Source: Nocardia cyriacigeorgica NBRC 100375 (GTDB lineage Bacteria; Actinomycetota; Actinomycetes; Mycobacteriales; Mycobacteriaceae). Taken from it: 48,168 bases of DNA. Positions 17,052-25,598 of the stretch are shown here, one piece after another (positions within the stretch are counted from its first letter, which is position 1; each line of letters opens with the position of its first letter). The translations under genes and the position numbers were made by a program. Where the stretch lies: contig NZ_BAFY01000077.1 of assembly GCF_000308555.1 (NCBI RefSeq), forward strand, positions 1-48,168. The letters are read 5' to 3'. The notes beneath the pieces were generated by a model that was not told the DNA's origin, ran no database searches, and worked only from the letters and a program-made list of their open reading frames with translations.

Positions 17052-19376
17052 ATGACTACAGGGCTGGGCTTCAGCATCGGCACAGTGAACTCCGTCTCGG
17101 CGGTGGCGACCGCCGAGCAACCGCGGCCGACGGTGCGCACCAGGCGCACCACCGCCGCATTCGACGGCAGCGGCGTCCGCCTCGGCGCCATCCCCGAATT
17201 CGCGGGAGCCGTCACCGATTTCGCCGATCTCGCCCGCGACCCCGACTCGGTGACGATCGGCGGGCGCATCTGGTCACCGGCGAACATGATCGCGGCCGTG
17301 GTGCACAGCCTGCTCGCCGCCGCCGAACCCTCGGCGGGCGTGGTCGCCACCTACCCGGCGGCGTATTCGAACAAGCAGGTCGCACTGCTGCGGCAAGCGC
17401 TGGAGTTGTCCGGCATCGGCCACGTGGAGCTGGTGCCAGAACCGGTGGCCGCGGCCGAATGGCTCGAACGCGAACACGGGCCGCTGCCTTCGGAATTCGT
17501 GCTGGTCTACGACCTGGGCGGCAACAGCCTCGATATCACCGTCGTCCGGGTCGGCCCCGACTGGCCCGATCATCCGATGGTCGGCAAACCGGTGCGCTGC
17601 TACGACTTCGGCGGGCGCCCACTCGGCGCGATGATCGCCCGCTACGCCGGCGGTAAGACGAAGGCGGCGGGCAGGGTCGCGATGACCTCCATCGTCGACA
17701 CCGACGGCCTGCGAGTGGAGCAGGTCCGCGATTCGCTGGAAGTGGTGCGGGCCGCGGTAGGCGCCGCCGGAATCACGATGTCCGACATCGGCCGGATTCT
17801 GGTGATCGGCGGTGCGGCGCGGCCGCCGGAAGTCGCCCGCACGTTGTCCGAACTCGGCAAGCCCGTGATCATGTCGGCCGATCCAGGACAGACCGTCGCC
17901 GCGGGCGCCGCCTACATCGCCGCGCGCACCGCCACGCCGGCGGCGCCGGGGGCGAGCTTCCATCCGCCGGTGTTCTCCGGTGCCGCAATCGTTTCGGCGA
18001 TCGCCATGTCGGCGGCCACGATGTTCGGCAGCGGCACCGTCGACACCCAGCTCTCCCCGGTGCTCGACCGGTTCCCGCGCTTGGACATCCCACGCGACGC
18101 GCTGCTCATCGAACTCGACGGCAGCGCCCTGACCGATCACGATCTCGCCCGCCATCTCCACGCCGTCGGCTACACGGCGTCCGGCGTCGTCCGTACCGTC
18201 TCGGCCGTGCCCGCGCGGTTGACCGGCTATGCCGGAATGGTCTCGCCCTCGGCGTATTCCCGGCCACACGGCCCGACCATGGCCGAGAGCCGAGGCAGTA
18301 CCCGCATCGATTCCCATTCCGATACCAGGCACTGGCGTCATCGGACCGACGAATCGGGCACGTATGCCGACCCGGCACGGTTCCGCAATCCGATGCCGTT
18401 CGGCCAGCCCGACCGAACGGTGCGTCCGCCGAGCGATCCGGTCGACGGCACTCCATCGACACCCGGCCTACCCGGCGCCGGTGACGGGTCGAGTCCTGTT
18501 CCCGGAACACCGGGTTCGGTACCCGGTGGCGCAACCGGCCCCGGTCCCGCTGAACCCGGCACCACCCCCGGCGTTCCGACCGCACCGGGCGATACGACGG
18601 TGCCGGGCGGCACAGCTCCGGGCGGATCGACCGGCGGCATTCCTGCCGGTGACCCCACGCCCGGTGGGATGGATGTGCCCGGTGGTTCGACCGGGAGCGA
18701 CGGGCCAGGTGACACGCCGAGCGGTGGGGGACTGGGTGATGGCGCGTCCTCGGGCACCGATTCGGGTGATGGGGGCTCCGCCGGCGGCGGGACCGGCGGT
18801 GCGGCGTCGGGCGGCGCGACCGGCGGATCATCCGGAGCCGGCAGCGGGGGCTCGACTTCGGCGGGAACCGGCTCGGACGGCTCGGGGTCGGGTGGGTCTA
18901 CGTCGGGCGGATCTTCCTCCGGTGGTTCCGCGTCGGGCGGGTCCGCGTCGGGCGGTTCGACGTCGGGCGGGTCTGCGTCCGGTGGTTCCGCGTCGGGCGG
19001 ATCTGCCTCCGGTGGCGCTACATCCGGCGGTTCGGCCGGCGGGTCGACGGCGGGCGGATCATCCTCGGCAGGCGGCTCGACCGGTGGAAGTTCCACTGGT
19101 GGAGCCACTTCCGGTGGAAGCTCGGGCCGCTCGACCGGCGGCGGGTCGCGCGGTTCGAGCGACTCGGATGGCGGTAGTGCATCGGGTGGATCGCGCAGCG
19201 GCGGCTCGCGGAGCAGCTCGGGCGGCGATTCCGACGGCAGCAGCTCGTCGGGCGGTTCGCGCGGCGGTGGCTCCAAGGGCGGCTCCGGCGGATCACGCGG
19301 CGGCTCCGGCGGGTCCGGTGGATCGGGCGGGTCGGGTGGTTCCGGCGGCTCGGGTGGCGGTTCGGGCGGCCGCTGA
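17052..19376 (+). CDS. Hsp70/actin-fold protein with long Gly/Ser-rich tail
   Basis: A 774-residue protein. Residues 1-295 form an Hsp70-like ATPase domain: phosphate-1 LGFSIGTVNSVSAV (5-18, Ser in place of Asp), EPVAAAEWL (130-138), phosphate-2 YDLGGNSLD (153-161, Asn for the third Gly) and adenosine motif VIGGAARPPE (251-260). A hydrophobic stretch at about 308-327 could cross the membrane. Next is a small folded part (about 340-400), a Pro/Gly linker, then about 280 residues of Gly/Ser with SGGSA-type pentapeptides. The substrate-binding domain of DnaK is absent. ATG 17052 gives the same start as the paralogue at 11725. The tail would be outside the cell if the helix is a membrane anchor. 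It may sense or bind the cell wall, but that is a guess; function unknown. Confidence 0.82.
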   Translation: MTTGLGFSIGTVNSVSAVATAEQPRPTVRTRRTTAAFDGSGVRLGAIPEFAGAVTDFADLARDPDSVTIGGRIWSPANMIAAVVHSLLAAAEPSAGVVATYPAAYSNKQVALLRQALELSGIGHVELVPEPVAAAEWLEREHGPLPSEFVLVYDLGGNSLDITVVRVGPDWPDHPMVGKPVRCYDFGGRPLGAMIARYAGGKTKAAGRVAMTSIVDTDGLRVEQVRDSLEVVRAAVGAAGITMSDIGRILVIGGAARPPEVARTLSELGKPVIMSADPGQTVAAGAAYIAARTATPAAPGASFHPPVFSGAAIVSAIAMSAATMFGSGTVDTQLSPVLDRFPRLDIPRDALLIELDGSALTDHDLARHLHAVGYTASGVVRTVSAVPARLTGYAGMVSPSAYSRPHGPTMAESRGSTRIDSHSDTRHWRHRTDESGTYADPARFRNPMPFGQPDRTVRPPSDPVDGTPSTPGLPGAGDGSSPVPGTPGSVPGGATGPGPAEPGTTPGVPTAPGDTTVPGGTAPGGSTGGIPAGDPTPGGMDVPGGSTGSDGPGDTPSGGGLGDGASSGTDSGDGGSAGGGTGGAASGGATGGSSGAGSGGSTSAGTGSDGSGSGGSTSGGSSSGGSASGGSASGGSTSGGSASGGSASGGSASGGATSGGSAGGSTAGGSSSAGGSTGGSSTGGATSGGSSGRSTGGGSRGSSDSDGGSASGGSRSGGSRSSSGGDSDGSSSSGGSRGGGSKGGSGGSRGGSGGSGGSGGSGGSGGSGGGSGGR
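18895..19050 (+). repeat. 15-bp tandem repeats encoding SGGSX pentapeptides
   Basis: About ten imperfect 15-base units encode SGGS followed by Ala, Thr or Ser. They lie in frame within the Hsp70-like gene, and several units are identical at DNA level, so unit number is likely to vary between strains. Confidence 0.8.
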
Positions 19377-19398
19377 ATTCTGATCGCCCGCAGCAGGC

Positions 19399-19440
19399 GC
19401 CGACGGTGCCGCGCCGGTAGTCCGGTGGCGGACCGTCGGC
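19399..19440. terminator. Hairpin between convergent Hsp70-like and acyl-CoA ligase genes
   Basis: GCCGACGGT (19399-19407) pairs perfectly with ACCGTCGGC (19432-19440), 22 bases after the stop of the Hsp70-like gene. The remainder of the gap to 19671 holds no gene that I can support. Confidence 0.5.
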
Positions 19441-19671
19441 CGCTGGCTCCGGCTCCAGCGTCGAGGGGTTCTGGTTGTGGCAGCCGGGTAGTCGCCACAA
19501 CGGGGAAGCAGGACCCTTCTCGAATCCCATGACCCAGCGCCGGTTCTGGTGGCCTGGTGCGACTCGCGGTGACGGAGAGCAGCTTTCGGCGACCGAACCG
19601 GTCTACTCACCTCGTTGCGGTTCACGTTGACCGGCTCAACCGTCTGATGCCAGGGCGCCCTCGGTGGTGGC

Positions 19672-21213
19672 TCACCGCAGCGGCGCGCCCCACCGAATCT
19701 GCTCACGCAACTGCGCCTTGAGCAACTTGCCGCCCGCATTGCGCGGCAGGGCCTGGTCGACCACCGTGACGTACTGCGGAACCTTGAAGTCGGCCAATTG
19801 CTCCCGGCAATGCGCGATCACGGCGTCGACGTCGACCTCCGCGCCATCGGCGAAGAGCACCGCACCGACCTTCTCGCCCATCACGTCATCGGGCACGGCG
19901 AGGACGGCCGCGTCCGCGACGTGCGGCGCCGCGAGCAGCGCCGCTTCCACTTCGACGCTGGAGACGTTCTCGCCGCCGCGATTGATGATGTCCTTGATCC
20001 GGTCGACGATGTGCACGCGCCCGGCCGCGTCGACCCGCACGACGTCGCCGGTGCGCAACCAGCCGTGCAGGAAGGCCGCATCGGTGGCCTCCGGCCGATT
20101 CCAGTACCCGCCGGTGACATTGGCGCCGCGGGCCAGCAGCTCGCCGACCCCTGGATCCGCATCGATCGGCGCCACCGCAAGCCGCACCGACGGCACCGCG
20201 TAGCCGACCGAATCGGCGTGGTCGACGGCATCGCCGTCGGGGAGCACCGTCATCAGTGAGGCGGTTTCGGTCATGCCGTAACCGTTGAACACGATCGCGG
20301 CCGGGAACGCCGCCTGCAACTGCCGGACCAGCGCGGGCGCGATCGGCGCGCCGCCGTATCCGACCCACCGCACCCCGGACATATCGGTGCCGGCGAAGTC
20401 CGCGTGCCGCAGCATCAGCGCGTACATGGCGGGCACCGTCACGATGAACGAGATGCGTTCGGCGGGTACGGCGGCGATCATCGCGGGCACATCCCGCCCG
20501 GGCATGATCACCGAGGTTCCGCCGAGATAGGCGGCGACCAGCAGTTGGGAATTGCAGCCGGTGACGTGGAACAGCGGTACCGAGATCAGCGTCCGCAACC
20601 GCGCGCCGATATCGCGGGGCAGGTCGAGGCAGCGAACCATGTTCTCGGCATTGGTCAGGAACGCCTCATGGGTGGTCGGCACGCCCTTCGGCTTTCCGGT
20701 GGTGCCGGAGGTGTAGAACAGCGCGGCGATATCGTCGTGACGTAACCCTTCGGCGAGGTAGGGCTCGCCGTCGGGCAGCGGGGTGCCGGGCGCCAGGTCC
20801 ACCCGCACGCCCGCATCCGCCAGCACGAACTCTATTTCGGGTTCGGCCGAGCGGGTGTTGACCGCGACAGCGATCCCGCTGGCCAGCACCACTCCCCAGA
20901 AGGCGAGCACCCAGTCGGCGCCGGCCGGGTAACGGATGGATACCCGATCCCCGCGAGTGAGCCCCTCCGCGCGTAAGCCGCCGGCGATCCGCGTGGCCCG
21001 ATCCCATAGCTGCCGGTAGGTCAATCGCTGCGCGCCGGTTTCCACGACCGCCTCGGTGTCGGGGACGGTCTCGGCGCGGCTGCGCAACAGGTCGGGCAGG
21101 GTCGCGAGCAGGTCGGCGTAGTGCGGTACGCCGTTGGCGTCGAGGGTGATGCCCGCGGTGTCGAACGGGTTGTCGGTACGGGCGATTTCGATCACGGTGG
21201 CGTCAGTGGTCAT
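19672..21213 (-). CDS. Acyl-CoA synthetase (AMP-dependent), QsdC-like
   Basis: A 513-residue member of the ANL adenylating family. The phosphate-binding motif is LFYTSGTTGKPKG; FNGYGMTETAS, the hinge region DRIKDIINRGGENVSS and the terminal catalytic-lysine motif LPRNAGGKLLK are all present, so it should be active. It activates a carboxylic acid with ATP and CoA. It lies 39 bases downstream of the lactonase-like gene, in one operon. The Rhodococcus qsd operon has a fatty-acid-CoA ligase (qsdC) in the same place, which would suit acyl chains released or exposed after lactone opening. The exact chain length is not readable. Confidence 0.88.
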   Translation of the reverse strand: MTTDATVIEIARTDNPFDTAGITLDANGVPHYADLLATLPDLLRSRAETVPDTEAVVETGAQRLTYRQLWDRATRIAGGLRAEGLTRGDRVSIRYPAGADWVLAFWGVVLASGIAVAVNTRSAEPEIEFVLADAGVRVDLAPGTPLPDGEPYLAEGLRHDDIAALFYTSGTTGKPKGVPTTHEAFLTNAENMVRCLDLPRDIGARLRTLISVPLFHVTGCNSQLLVAAYLGGTSVIMPGRDVPAMIAAVPAERISFIVTVPAMYALMLRHADFAGTDMSGVRWVGYGGAPIAPALVRQLQAAFPAAIVFNGYGMTETASLMTVLPDGDAVDHADSVGYAVPSVRLAVAPIDADPGVGELLARGANVTGGYWNRPEATDAAFLHGWLRTGDVVRVDAAGRVHIVDRIKDIINRGGENVSSVEVEAALLAAPHVADAAVLAVPDDVMGEKVGAVLFADGAEVDVDAVIAHCREQLADFKVPQYVTVVDQALPRNAGGKLLKAQLREQIRWGAPLR

Positions 21214-21252
21214 GGTGTCTCTGCTGGAATTCGTCGGTGACCGGTCGGTGAG

Positions 21253-22224
21253 TCATGCGGTGAAATACCGGCGGGGATTGTCGACCAGCATGGTGGTGAT
21301 CTGTTCCTCGGTGACGCCGCGCGCCCGCAGGGCGGGCAGGACGTCGTCGCTGATGTGGGTGAAAATCCAGTTCGGCACGGCCGCGGCCTTGCCTTCCTCG
21401 CTGAACCAGTCGATGAAGCACGCCGCGTCGTGGGCGAGCACCATCTTCTCGGCGTAACCCCGTTCGGCCAGCGTGGCGACCGTGGCGACCCGCTCCTCGA
21501 ACGGCAGCAGCACGTCGAGTCCGAAACGGTCCATCCCGAGATACGAGCCCGCATCGGCGATTTCACACAGGTAGTCCAGGTCGGTGCTGTCGCCGGAGTG
21601 CCCGATGACGACCTTGGTCAGGTCGGCGCCCTCGTCGGCGAGGACCTTCTGCGCCACCAACCCGGAGCGGGTGTGCGGATTGGTGTGCACGGTGATCGGC
21701 GCACCGGTTTCGACGTGGGCGCGGGCCACCGCGCGCATCACGCGCTCCACCCCTGGGGTCAAACCCTGCTCCTCGATTGCACATTTGAGGAACGCCGCCT
21801 TCACCCCGGTGTCCGCGATGCCCTCGCGGATGTCCTTGACGAACAGCTCGACCATCGGTTCGGGCATATCGAACAGCAGTCCGGGGCCGGTGTAGTGGAA
21901 CTGGAACGGCACCTCGTTGTAGGTGTAGATGCCGGTCGCGGCCACGATGTTGATGTCGACCTGTTCGTTGATGCGCTGAATTCGCGGCAGGTAGCGGCCG
22001 AGCCCGATCACCGTCGGGTCGACGATCGTGTCGATGCCGCGCGCCTTGCACTGCCGCAACTTCTCGACGGCATCCGCGACCCGCGCGTCCTCATCCCAGT
22101 GGTTCGGGTAGTCCGGATAGTTCTGCTGGATTTCGCTGCCGAGAACGAAGACGTGCTCGTGCATCAACACCTGCCCCAGGGCATCGGTGTCGACGGGGCC
22201 GCGGACGGTTTCAACTGTGGGCAT
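21253..22224 (-). CDS. Phosphotriesterase-like lactonase, QsdA-like
   Basis: A 323-residue amidohydrolase-fold protein of the phosphotriesterase family, the same length as Rhodococcus erythropolis QsdA. The two-metal site is complete: HEH (His22, His24), the lysine to be carbamylated at Lys147 (AAFLKCAIEE), His180 (ITVHTNPH), His209 (VVIGHSGD) and Asp266 (VLAHDAACF). Such proteins open N-acyl-homoserine lactones and other gamma-lactones. ATG 22224 is preceded by AGAGGAA. The pairing with an acyl-CoA ligase and a divergent TetR gene matches qsdR-qsdA-qsdC, so lactonase is preferred over true phosphotriesterase. It is cytoplasmic; no signal peptide is seen. Confidence 0.88.
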   Translation of the reverse strand: MPTVETVRGPVDTDALGQVLMHEHVFVLGSEIQQNYPDYPNHWDEDARVADAVEKLRQCKARGIDTIVDPTVIGLGRYLPRIQRINEQVDINIVAATGIYTYNEVPFQFHYTGPGLLFDMPEPMVELFVKDIREGIADTGVKAAFLKCAIEEQGLTPGVERVMRAVARAHVETGAPITVHTNPHTRSGLVAQKVLADEGADLTKVVIGHSGDSTDLDYLCEIADAGSYLGMDRFGLDVLLPFEERVATVATLAERGYAEKMVLAHDAACFIDWFSEEGKAAAVPNWIFTHISDDVLPALRARGVTEEQITTMLVDNPRRYFTA

Positions 22225-22284
22225 CGGGATTCCTCTGCGCTATCGCCGGTCGAAGAGGTGCGAATGTGATGCGCACCACCCTTC

Positions 22285-22311
22285 GTGAGACACTGATGGA
22301 GCGTGTCTCAC
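22285..22311. promoter_or_regulatory. Palindromic operator candidate in the qsd-like divergent region
   Basis: GTGAGACAC-N9-GTGTCTCAC is a perfect 9-bp inverted repeat between the lactonase (minus) and the TetR gene (plus). The size and position fit a TetR-family operator that could control both directions. Confidence 0.6.
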
Positions 22312-22326
22312 CTGTCGGTCATCCGT

Positions 22327-22347
22327 CAACCCCCGCTCGGGGGGTTG
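22327..22347. promoter_or_regulatory. Second inverted repeat ahead of the TetR gene
   Basis: CAACCCCC-GCTCG-GGGGGTTG is a perfect 8-bp stem with a five-base loop, 24 bases before the TetR ribosome-binding site (GAGGAG, 22371-22376). It could be a hairpin in the 5' leader or another protein site. Confidence 0.4.
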
Positions 22348-22384
22348 GTTCGCGGTACGTCTCCGGATATGAGGAGATGGACGG

Positions 22385-22966
22385 GTGATCGCTACTTCCG
22401 AAGGGCGTCGTGCGATCGATGCCGCCACGAAGCTGTATCTGGCGGGAGAACCGCTGGACATGTCGGTGCTGGCCCGCACGCTCGGGATCGGCCGCGCGAC
22501 GTTGTACCGGCATGTCGGCAACCGCGACGAGCTGATCGCGACGGTGCTGGCCGAGGCCACCGAGCGCACCTACCGCAAGGCGATCGCCGCGGGCTCGGGC
22601 ACCGGCGCCGAGCTCATCCTCGATGTGCTGGAACGGCTGATGCGGGCGGTGTCCGGTTCGGCGCCGCTGCTCGCGCTGACGCGCCGCGAGCCGCAGGTGT
22701 TCATTCGGCTGGCCCTGCTGCCCGGCGTCATCGAATCCACCTCCGCGCGGTTGATCGCGGAGATGCTCGACGAACAGCAGCGGCTGGGGCATCTGCGGTT
22801 GCGCATGTCGAGCCGGGTGCTGGCCGATGCCATCGTCCGCATCTGCGATGTGCATCTCTACGCGCCGTTGCTGGGTGGGGACGTGCCGCAGATCGACACC
22901 GCGCTCGACATCGTCGCCCTGCTCCTCGGGCACGACCGGCACCCGCCGGAAGGCCCGGCGGAGTAG
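22385..22966 (+). CDS. TetR-family regulator, QsdR-like
   Basis: A 193-residue regulator starting at GTG 22385 with GAGGAG at 22371-22376. The N-terminal helix-turn-helix is clear (PLDMSVLARTLGIGRATLYRHVGNRDELIATVL, about residues 23-55); the remaining helical part is a ligand-binding domain of the QsdR type. It is divergent from the lactonase/ligase operon with two palindromes between them, and probably represses that operon until a lactone-derived ligand binds. QsdR of Rhodococcus works this way; here it is inference from arrangement. Confidence 0.85.
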   Translation: MIATSEGRRAIDAATKLYLAGEPLDMSVLARTLGIGRATLYRHVGNRDELIATVLAEATERTYRKAIAAGSGTGAELILDVLERLMRAVSGSAPLLALTRREPQVFIRLALLPGVIESTSARLIAEMLDEQQRLGHLRLRMSSRVLADAIVRICDVHLYAPLLGGDVPQIDTALDIVALLLGHDRHPPEGPAE

Positions 22967-23055
22967 GTATCCGATTTCCCCTGACGCATCACGATTTTCG
23001 GTACTGCCGGATGAATCCGGATGTCGAATATGCACTCGGACGGCACAATAGGTAA

Positions 23056-23859
23056 GTGGAAGCCAATGGGGGAGCGCCTGAGCTGATCGCGCTGGACGTC
23101 GATGGAACGCTCATGCCCACCGGTGAGCCGATCAGCGAACGGGTCGTCGCCGCGGTACGGGCCGCCGTCGACGCGGGCGCGCACGTCGTCATCACCACAG
23201 GTCGCACCGTGCTCAAAACCCGGCCGGTGCTGGCCGAACTCGGTCTCATCGAGGGGCACGCCCTGTGTTCCAACGGTGCCGTGCACATCGACGTCGCCGG
23301 TGGTGATCCGCTCGCCGTGCATGCCTTCGACCCCCGACCGGCCGTGCGGGCACTGCGCGATCTGTTCCCCGAGATGATCCTTGCCGTCGAACGAGTCGGA
23401 ATCGGCACCTGGGCCACCGGATTCAGCCCCGGCGAATACGACGTCGGCGGCGAATACCTGGTCGTCGACGACCATACGCTGTGCAGTGCCCCGACACCGC
23501 GGCTCAACGGCTGGTGGCCGGAAGGCTCCACCGAAGAACTGCGCCGCCTGCTCACCTTCCTACGCGTGCCCGACGCCGGCTGGGTGTACGGCGAATACGG
23601 CCCCTGGCTGACGGTCTCGCGGCTCGGAGTGTCCAAAGGCTGGGCGCTGGAACGTTTGCGCACCGCCCTCGGAGTTCCCGCCTCGGCCACACTGGCCATC
23701 GGCGACGGGTACAACGATCGGGAAATGCTCGGTTGGGCAGCGCATTCGGTGGCCATGGCCAACGGCCCGGCCGAGATCCGGGACCTGGCCGATGAAGTGA
23801 CCGCCGATGTCACCGCGGACGGGGTCGCGAAAATCCTCGAGCGCTGGTTCCGTCCGTAG
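23056..23859 (+). CDS. HAD-superfamily sugar-phosphatase-like hydrolase (Cof type)
   Basis: A 267-residue HAD hydrolase. Motif I is DVDGT with nucleophile Asp14 and acid/base Asp16, motif II TTGRT, the motif III Lys is in SKGWALERL and motif IV is GDGYNDREML. A cap domain of the Cof (C2b) type lies between motifs II and III. Such enzymes remove phosphate from sugar phosphates or cofactors; substrates are usually broad and cannot be assigned here. The GTG at 23056 has a weak upstream AGGTAA; no better start is seen. It is a single gene 89 bases after the TetR gene, followed at once by a terminator-like hairpin. Confidence 0.85.
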   Translation: MEANGGAPELIALDVDGTLMPTGEPISERVVAAVRAAVDAGAHVVITTGRTVLKTRPVLAELGLIEGHALCSNGAVHIDVAGGDPLAVHAFDPRPAVRALRDLFPEMILAVERVGIGTWATGFSPGEYDVGGEYLVVDDHTLCSAPTPRLNGWWPEGSTEELRRLLTFLRVPDAGWVYGEYGPWLTVSRLGVSKGWALERLRTALGVPASATLAIGDGYNDREMLGWAAHSVAMANGPAEIRDLADEVTADVTADGVAKILERWFRP

Positions 23860-23860
23860 A

Positions 23861-23893
23861 CCGGGGCAGTGCCCACGATCTTCATTGCCCCGG
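23861..23893. terminator. Hairpin after the HAD gene
   Basis: CCGGGGCA (23861-23868) pairs perfectly with TGCCCCGG (23886-23893), starting one base after the HAD stop codon. Confidence 0.6.
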
Positions 23894-23910
23894 AGTCCGA
23901 GGCGGTGGTT

Positions 23911-23933
23911 CCGCGGGCCGGCTCATCCCGCGG
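23911..23933. terminator. Second hairpin between convergent HAD and VOC genes
   Basis: CCGCGGG (23911-23917) pairs with CCCGCGG (23927-23933) around nine bases. It may serve the minus-strand VOC gene, whose stop is 58 bases away. Confidence 0.45.
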
Positions 23934-23990
23934 TGCGATTCGAGGACCCGGCCCGCGTGCACGGTGACGCGAGCCGGATCGCGCCCGAGA

Positions 23991-24410
23991 TCAGGCGGGC
24001 GCCGTCGCCGGACCGGTCTCTGCGAGCACCTCGAGATAGTGCGGATTCGACATGATGCCCAGCACGTTGCCGAACGGATCGACCACCGAGGCGGTGATGA
24101 AGCCGGTGCCGTCGCCGTGCTCGGTGATCGGGTCGTAGACGGTGGCACCGAGTTCGAGCAGTCGGTCGAACGCGGCCTGCAGGTCGTCGACATGCCAATG
24201 CAGGATCGCGCCACCGGGCGTCTTCCTGTCCCCGGGTGCGTACGCCCCGGCGATCAGCCCGAATTCCTGCTGATAATCGCCGATGCGGAACTCGTAGTAG
24301 CCGCCGGGCACGTGAAAGTAGGGCGGGATGCCGAACACGTCGGTGTACCAGTCCTTCGCGGCCTCCAGATCATCGGCGTAGAAATTCACGGTCGCCATGC
24401 CTCGCAACAT
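23991..24410 (-). CDS. VOC-family (glyoxalase/bleomycin-resistance fold) protein
   Basis: A 139-residue protein with paired beta-alpha-beta-beta-beta modules: the first starts MATVNFYADDLEAAKDWYTDVFG and the second has LHWHVDDLQAAFDRLLELGA and ends DPFGNVLGIM. Start ATG 24410 is supported by GAAGGAGA upstream, which decides against the longer frame. Members are metal-dependent lyases, dioxygenases or drug-binding proteins; no specific activity can be given. It is divergent from the WYL regulator with 90 bases between, a common arrangement in which the regulator controls the VOC gene. Confidence 0.83.
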   Translation of the reverse strand: MLRGMATVNFYADDLEAAKDWYTDVFGIPPYFHVPGGYYEFRIGDYQQEFGLIAGAYAPGDRKTPGGAILHWHVDDLQAAFDRLLELGATVYDPITEHGDGTGFITASVVDPFGNVLGIMSNPHYLEVLAETGPATAPA

Positions 24411-24500
24411 CGTCGTCTCCTTCGGTTCGGTGGGTGATGAATCCATCCTCTCGGTCAAAGTGCGCACCGAATGAGCACTTTTACCGGCAGAATGAGGTGT

Positions 24501-25472
24501 ATGCGAGCCGACCGTCTGGTGGCCACCCTGCTACTGATGCAGAACCGGGGCAGGGTCACCGCCGCCGAGATCGCCACCGAACTCGAGGTGTCGGTGGCCA
24601 CCGCCCGCCGCGATCTCGAGGCGCTGTCGGCGGCGGGGATCCCGGTGTATCCGCAGCCGGGGCGGGGCGGCGGGTGGCAGTTGATCGGTGGTGCCCGCAC
24701 CGATCTGAGCGGGCTGACCGCAGGCGAGGCGCGGGCATTGTTCCTGCTCGCGGGCCCATCGGCGGGCGCCCAGCCGGAAGCGAAAGCGGCACTGCGCAAG
24801 CTCGTGCGTGCCTTGCCGCAGACCTTCCGCGGCGAGGCCGAAGCCGCCGCCGATGCCGTCGTCATCGACCCATCACGCTGGGGCGCCACCGAACGCGCGC
24901 TTCCCGTCGAGGTCCGCACGCTGCAACGAGCTGTGGTGCAGCGCAACAAGGTTCGCCTGAATTACCGCACCCGCACCGGAGAGCAGTTCGAGCGCCTGGT
25001 CGACCCACTGGGCCTGGTCGACAAGGATGGCATCTGGTATCTCGTCGCCGGCACCGAGCGCGGCAGGCGCACCTACCGTGTCGACCGGATCGGCGAGATG
25101 GCCGTGACCGATGAGCCGGCCGAGCGCCCGGCGGACTTCGATCTCGCCCAGGCGTGGGAGCAGGTGGTCGACGAGGTCGAGCGGCACCGTTCCACCGTCG
25201 CCGCGACAGTGCTCATCAGCGAGCGTCTGCTGCCGATCCTGCGCGATCAGCAGGGACGCCACTGTGTGGTGGACGGCCAGGTCGACGACGGGCGCATCCG
25301 AGCCCGGGTCACCGCGCCGACGGCCTGGATGGTCGCCCAGCAACTGGCCGGCTGGGGTGACTCGATCGAGGTTCTCGGGCCCGACGAGGTGCGGGCCGAA
25401 CTGGCGAGGATCGGGGCTCAGCTCGTCGGACGCTATGGCGCGACGTCACCGTCTGCCACGCACCTCTCCTGA
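24501..25472 (+). CDS. WYL-domain (YafY-type) transcriptional regulator
   Basis: A 323-residue regulator. An HTH_11-like winged helix covers residues 1-60 (RADRLVATLLLMQNRGRVTA, SVATARRDLEALSAAGIPV). The WYL domain is in the middle, with the namesake tripeptide in DGIWYLVAGTERG, and a WCX-like C-terminal domain follows. ATG 24501 has GAGG at 24494-24497; an upstream in-frame ATG (24471) would add ten residues and is an alternative. It probably regulates the divergent VOC gene and itself in response to a small molecule; the ligand is unknown. Confidence 0.85.
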   Translation: MRADRLVATLLLMQNRGRVTAAEIATELEVSVATARRDLEALSAAGIPVYPQPGRGGGWQLIGGARTDLSGLTAGEARALFLLAGPSAGAQPEAKAALRKLVRALPQTFRGEAEAAADAVVIDPSRWGATERALPVEVRTLQRAVVQRNKVRLNYRTRTGEQFERLVDPLGLVDKDGIWYLVAGTERGRRTYRVDRIGEMAVTDEPAERPADFDLAQAWEQVVDEVERHRSTVAATVLISERLLPILRDQQGRHCVVDGQVDDGRIRARVTAPTAWMVAQQLAGWGDSIEVLGPDEVRAELARIGAQLVGRYGATSPSATHLS

Positions 25473-25598
25473 GCGAAGCCTCGCGAGCCGTGCCGCGAGC
25501 CAGTGGGGTGGTGCCGAATGCGAACGCGCGGGCCGACGACATCCGGAGCGTCGCTCATAAACCGCGCGAACGCGAGCCCGACAGCGGTCGAAACCGAT

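Noticed and set aside
18895..19050. CRISPR-like regular repeat
   Set aside because: The 15-base units are in frame, have no spacers and encode SGGSX pentapeptides.
24471..24500. Longer N-terminus for the WYL regulator from ATG 24471
   Set aside because: It adds ten residues without family similarity; ATG 24501 starts directly at the conserved helix and has GAGG upstream. The choice is not certain.
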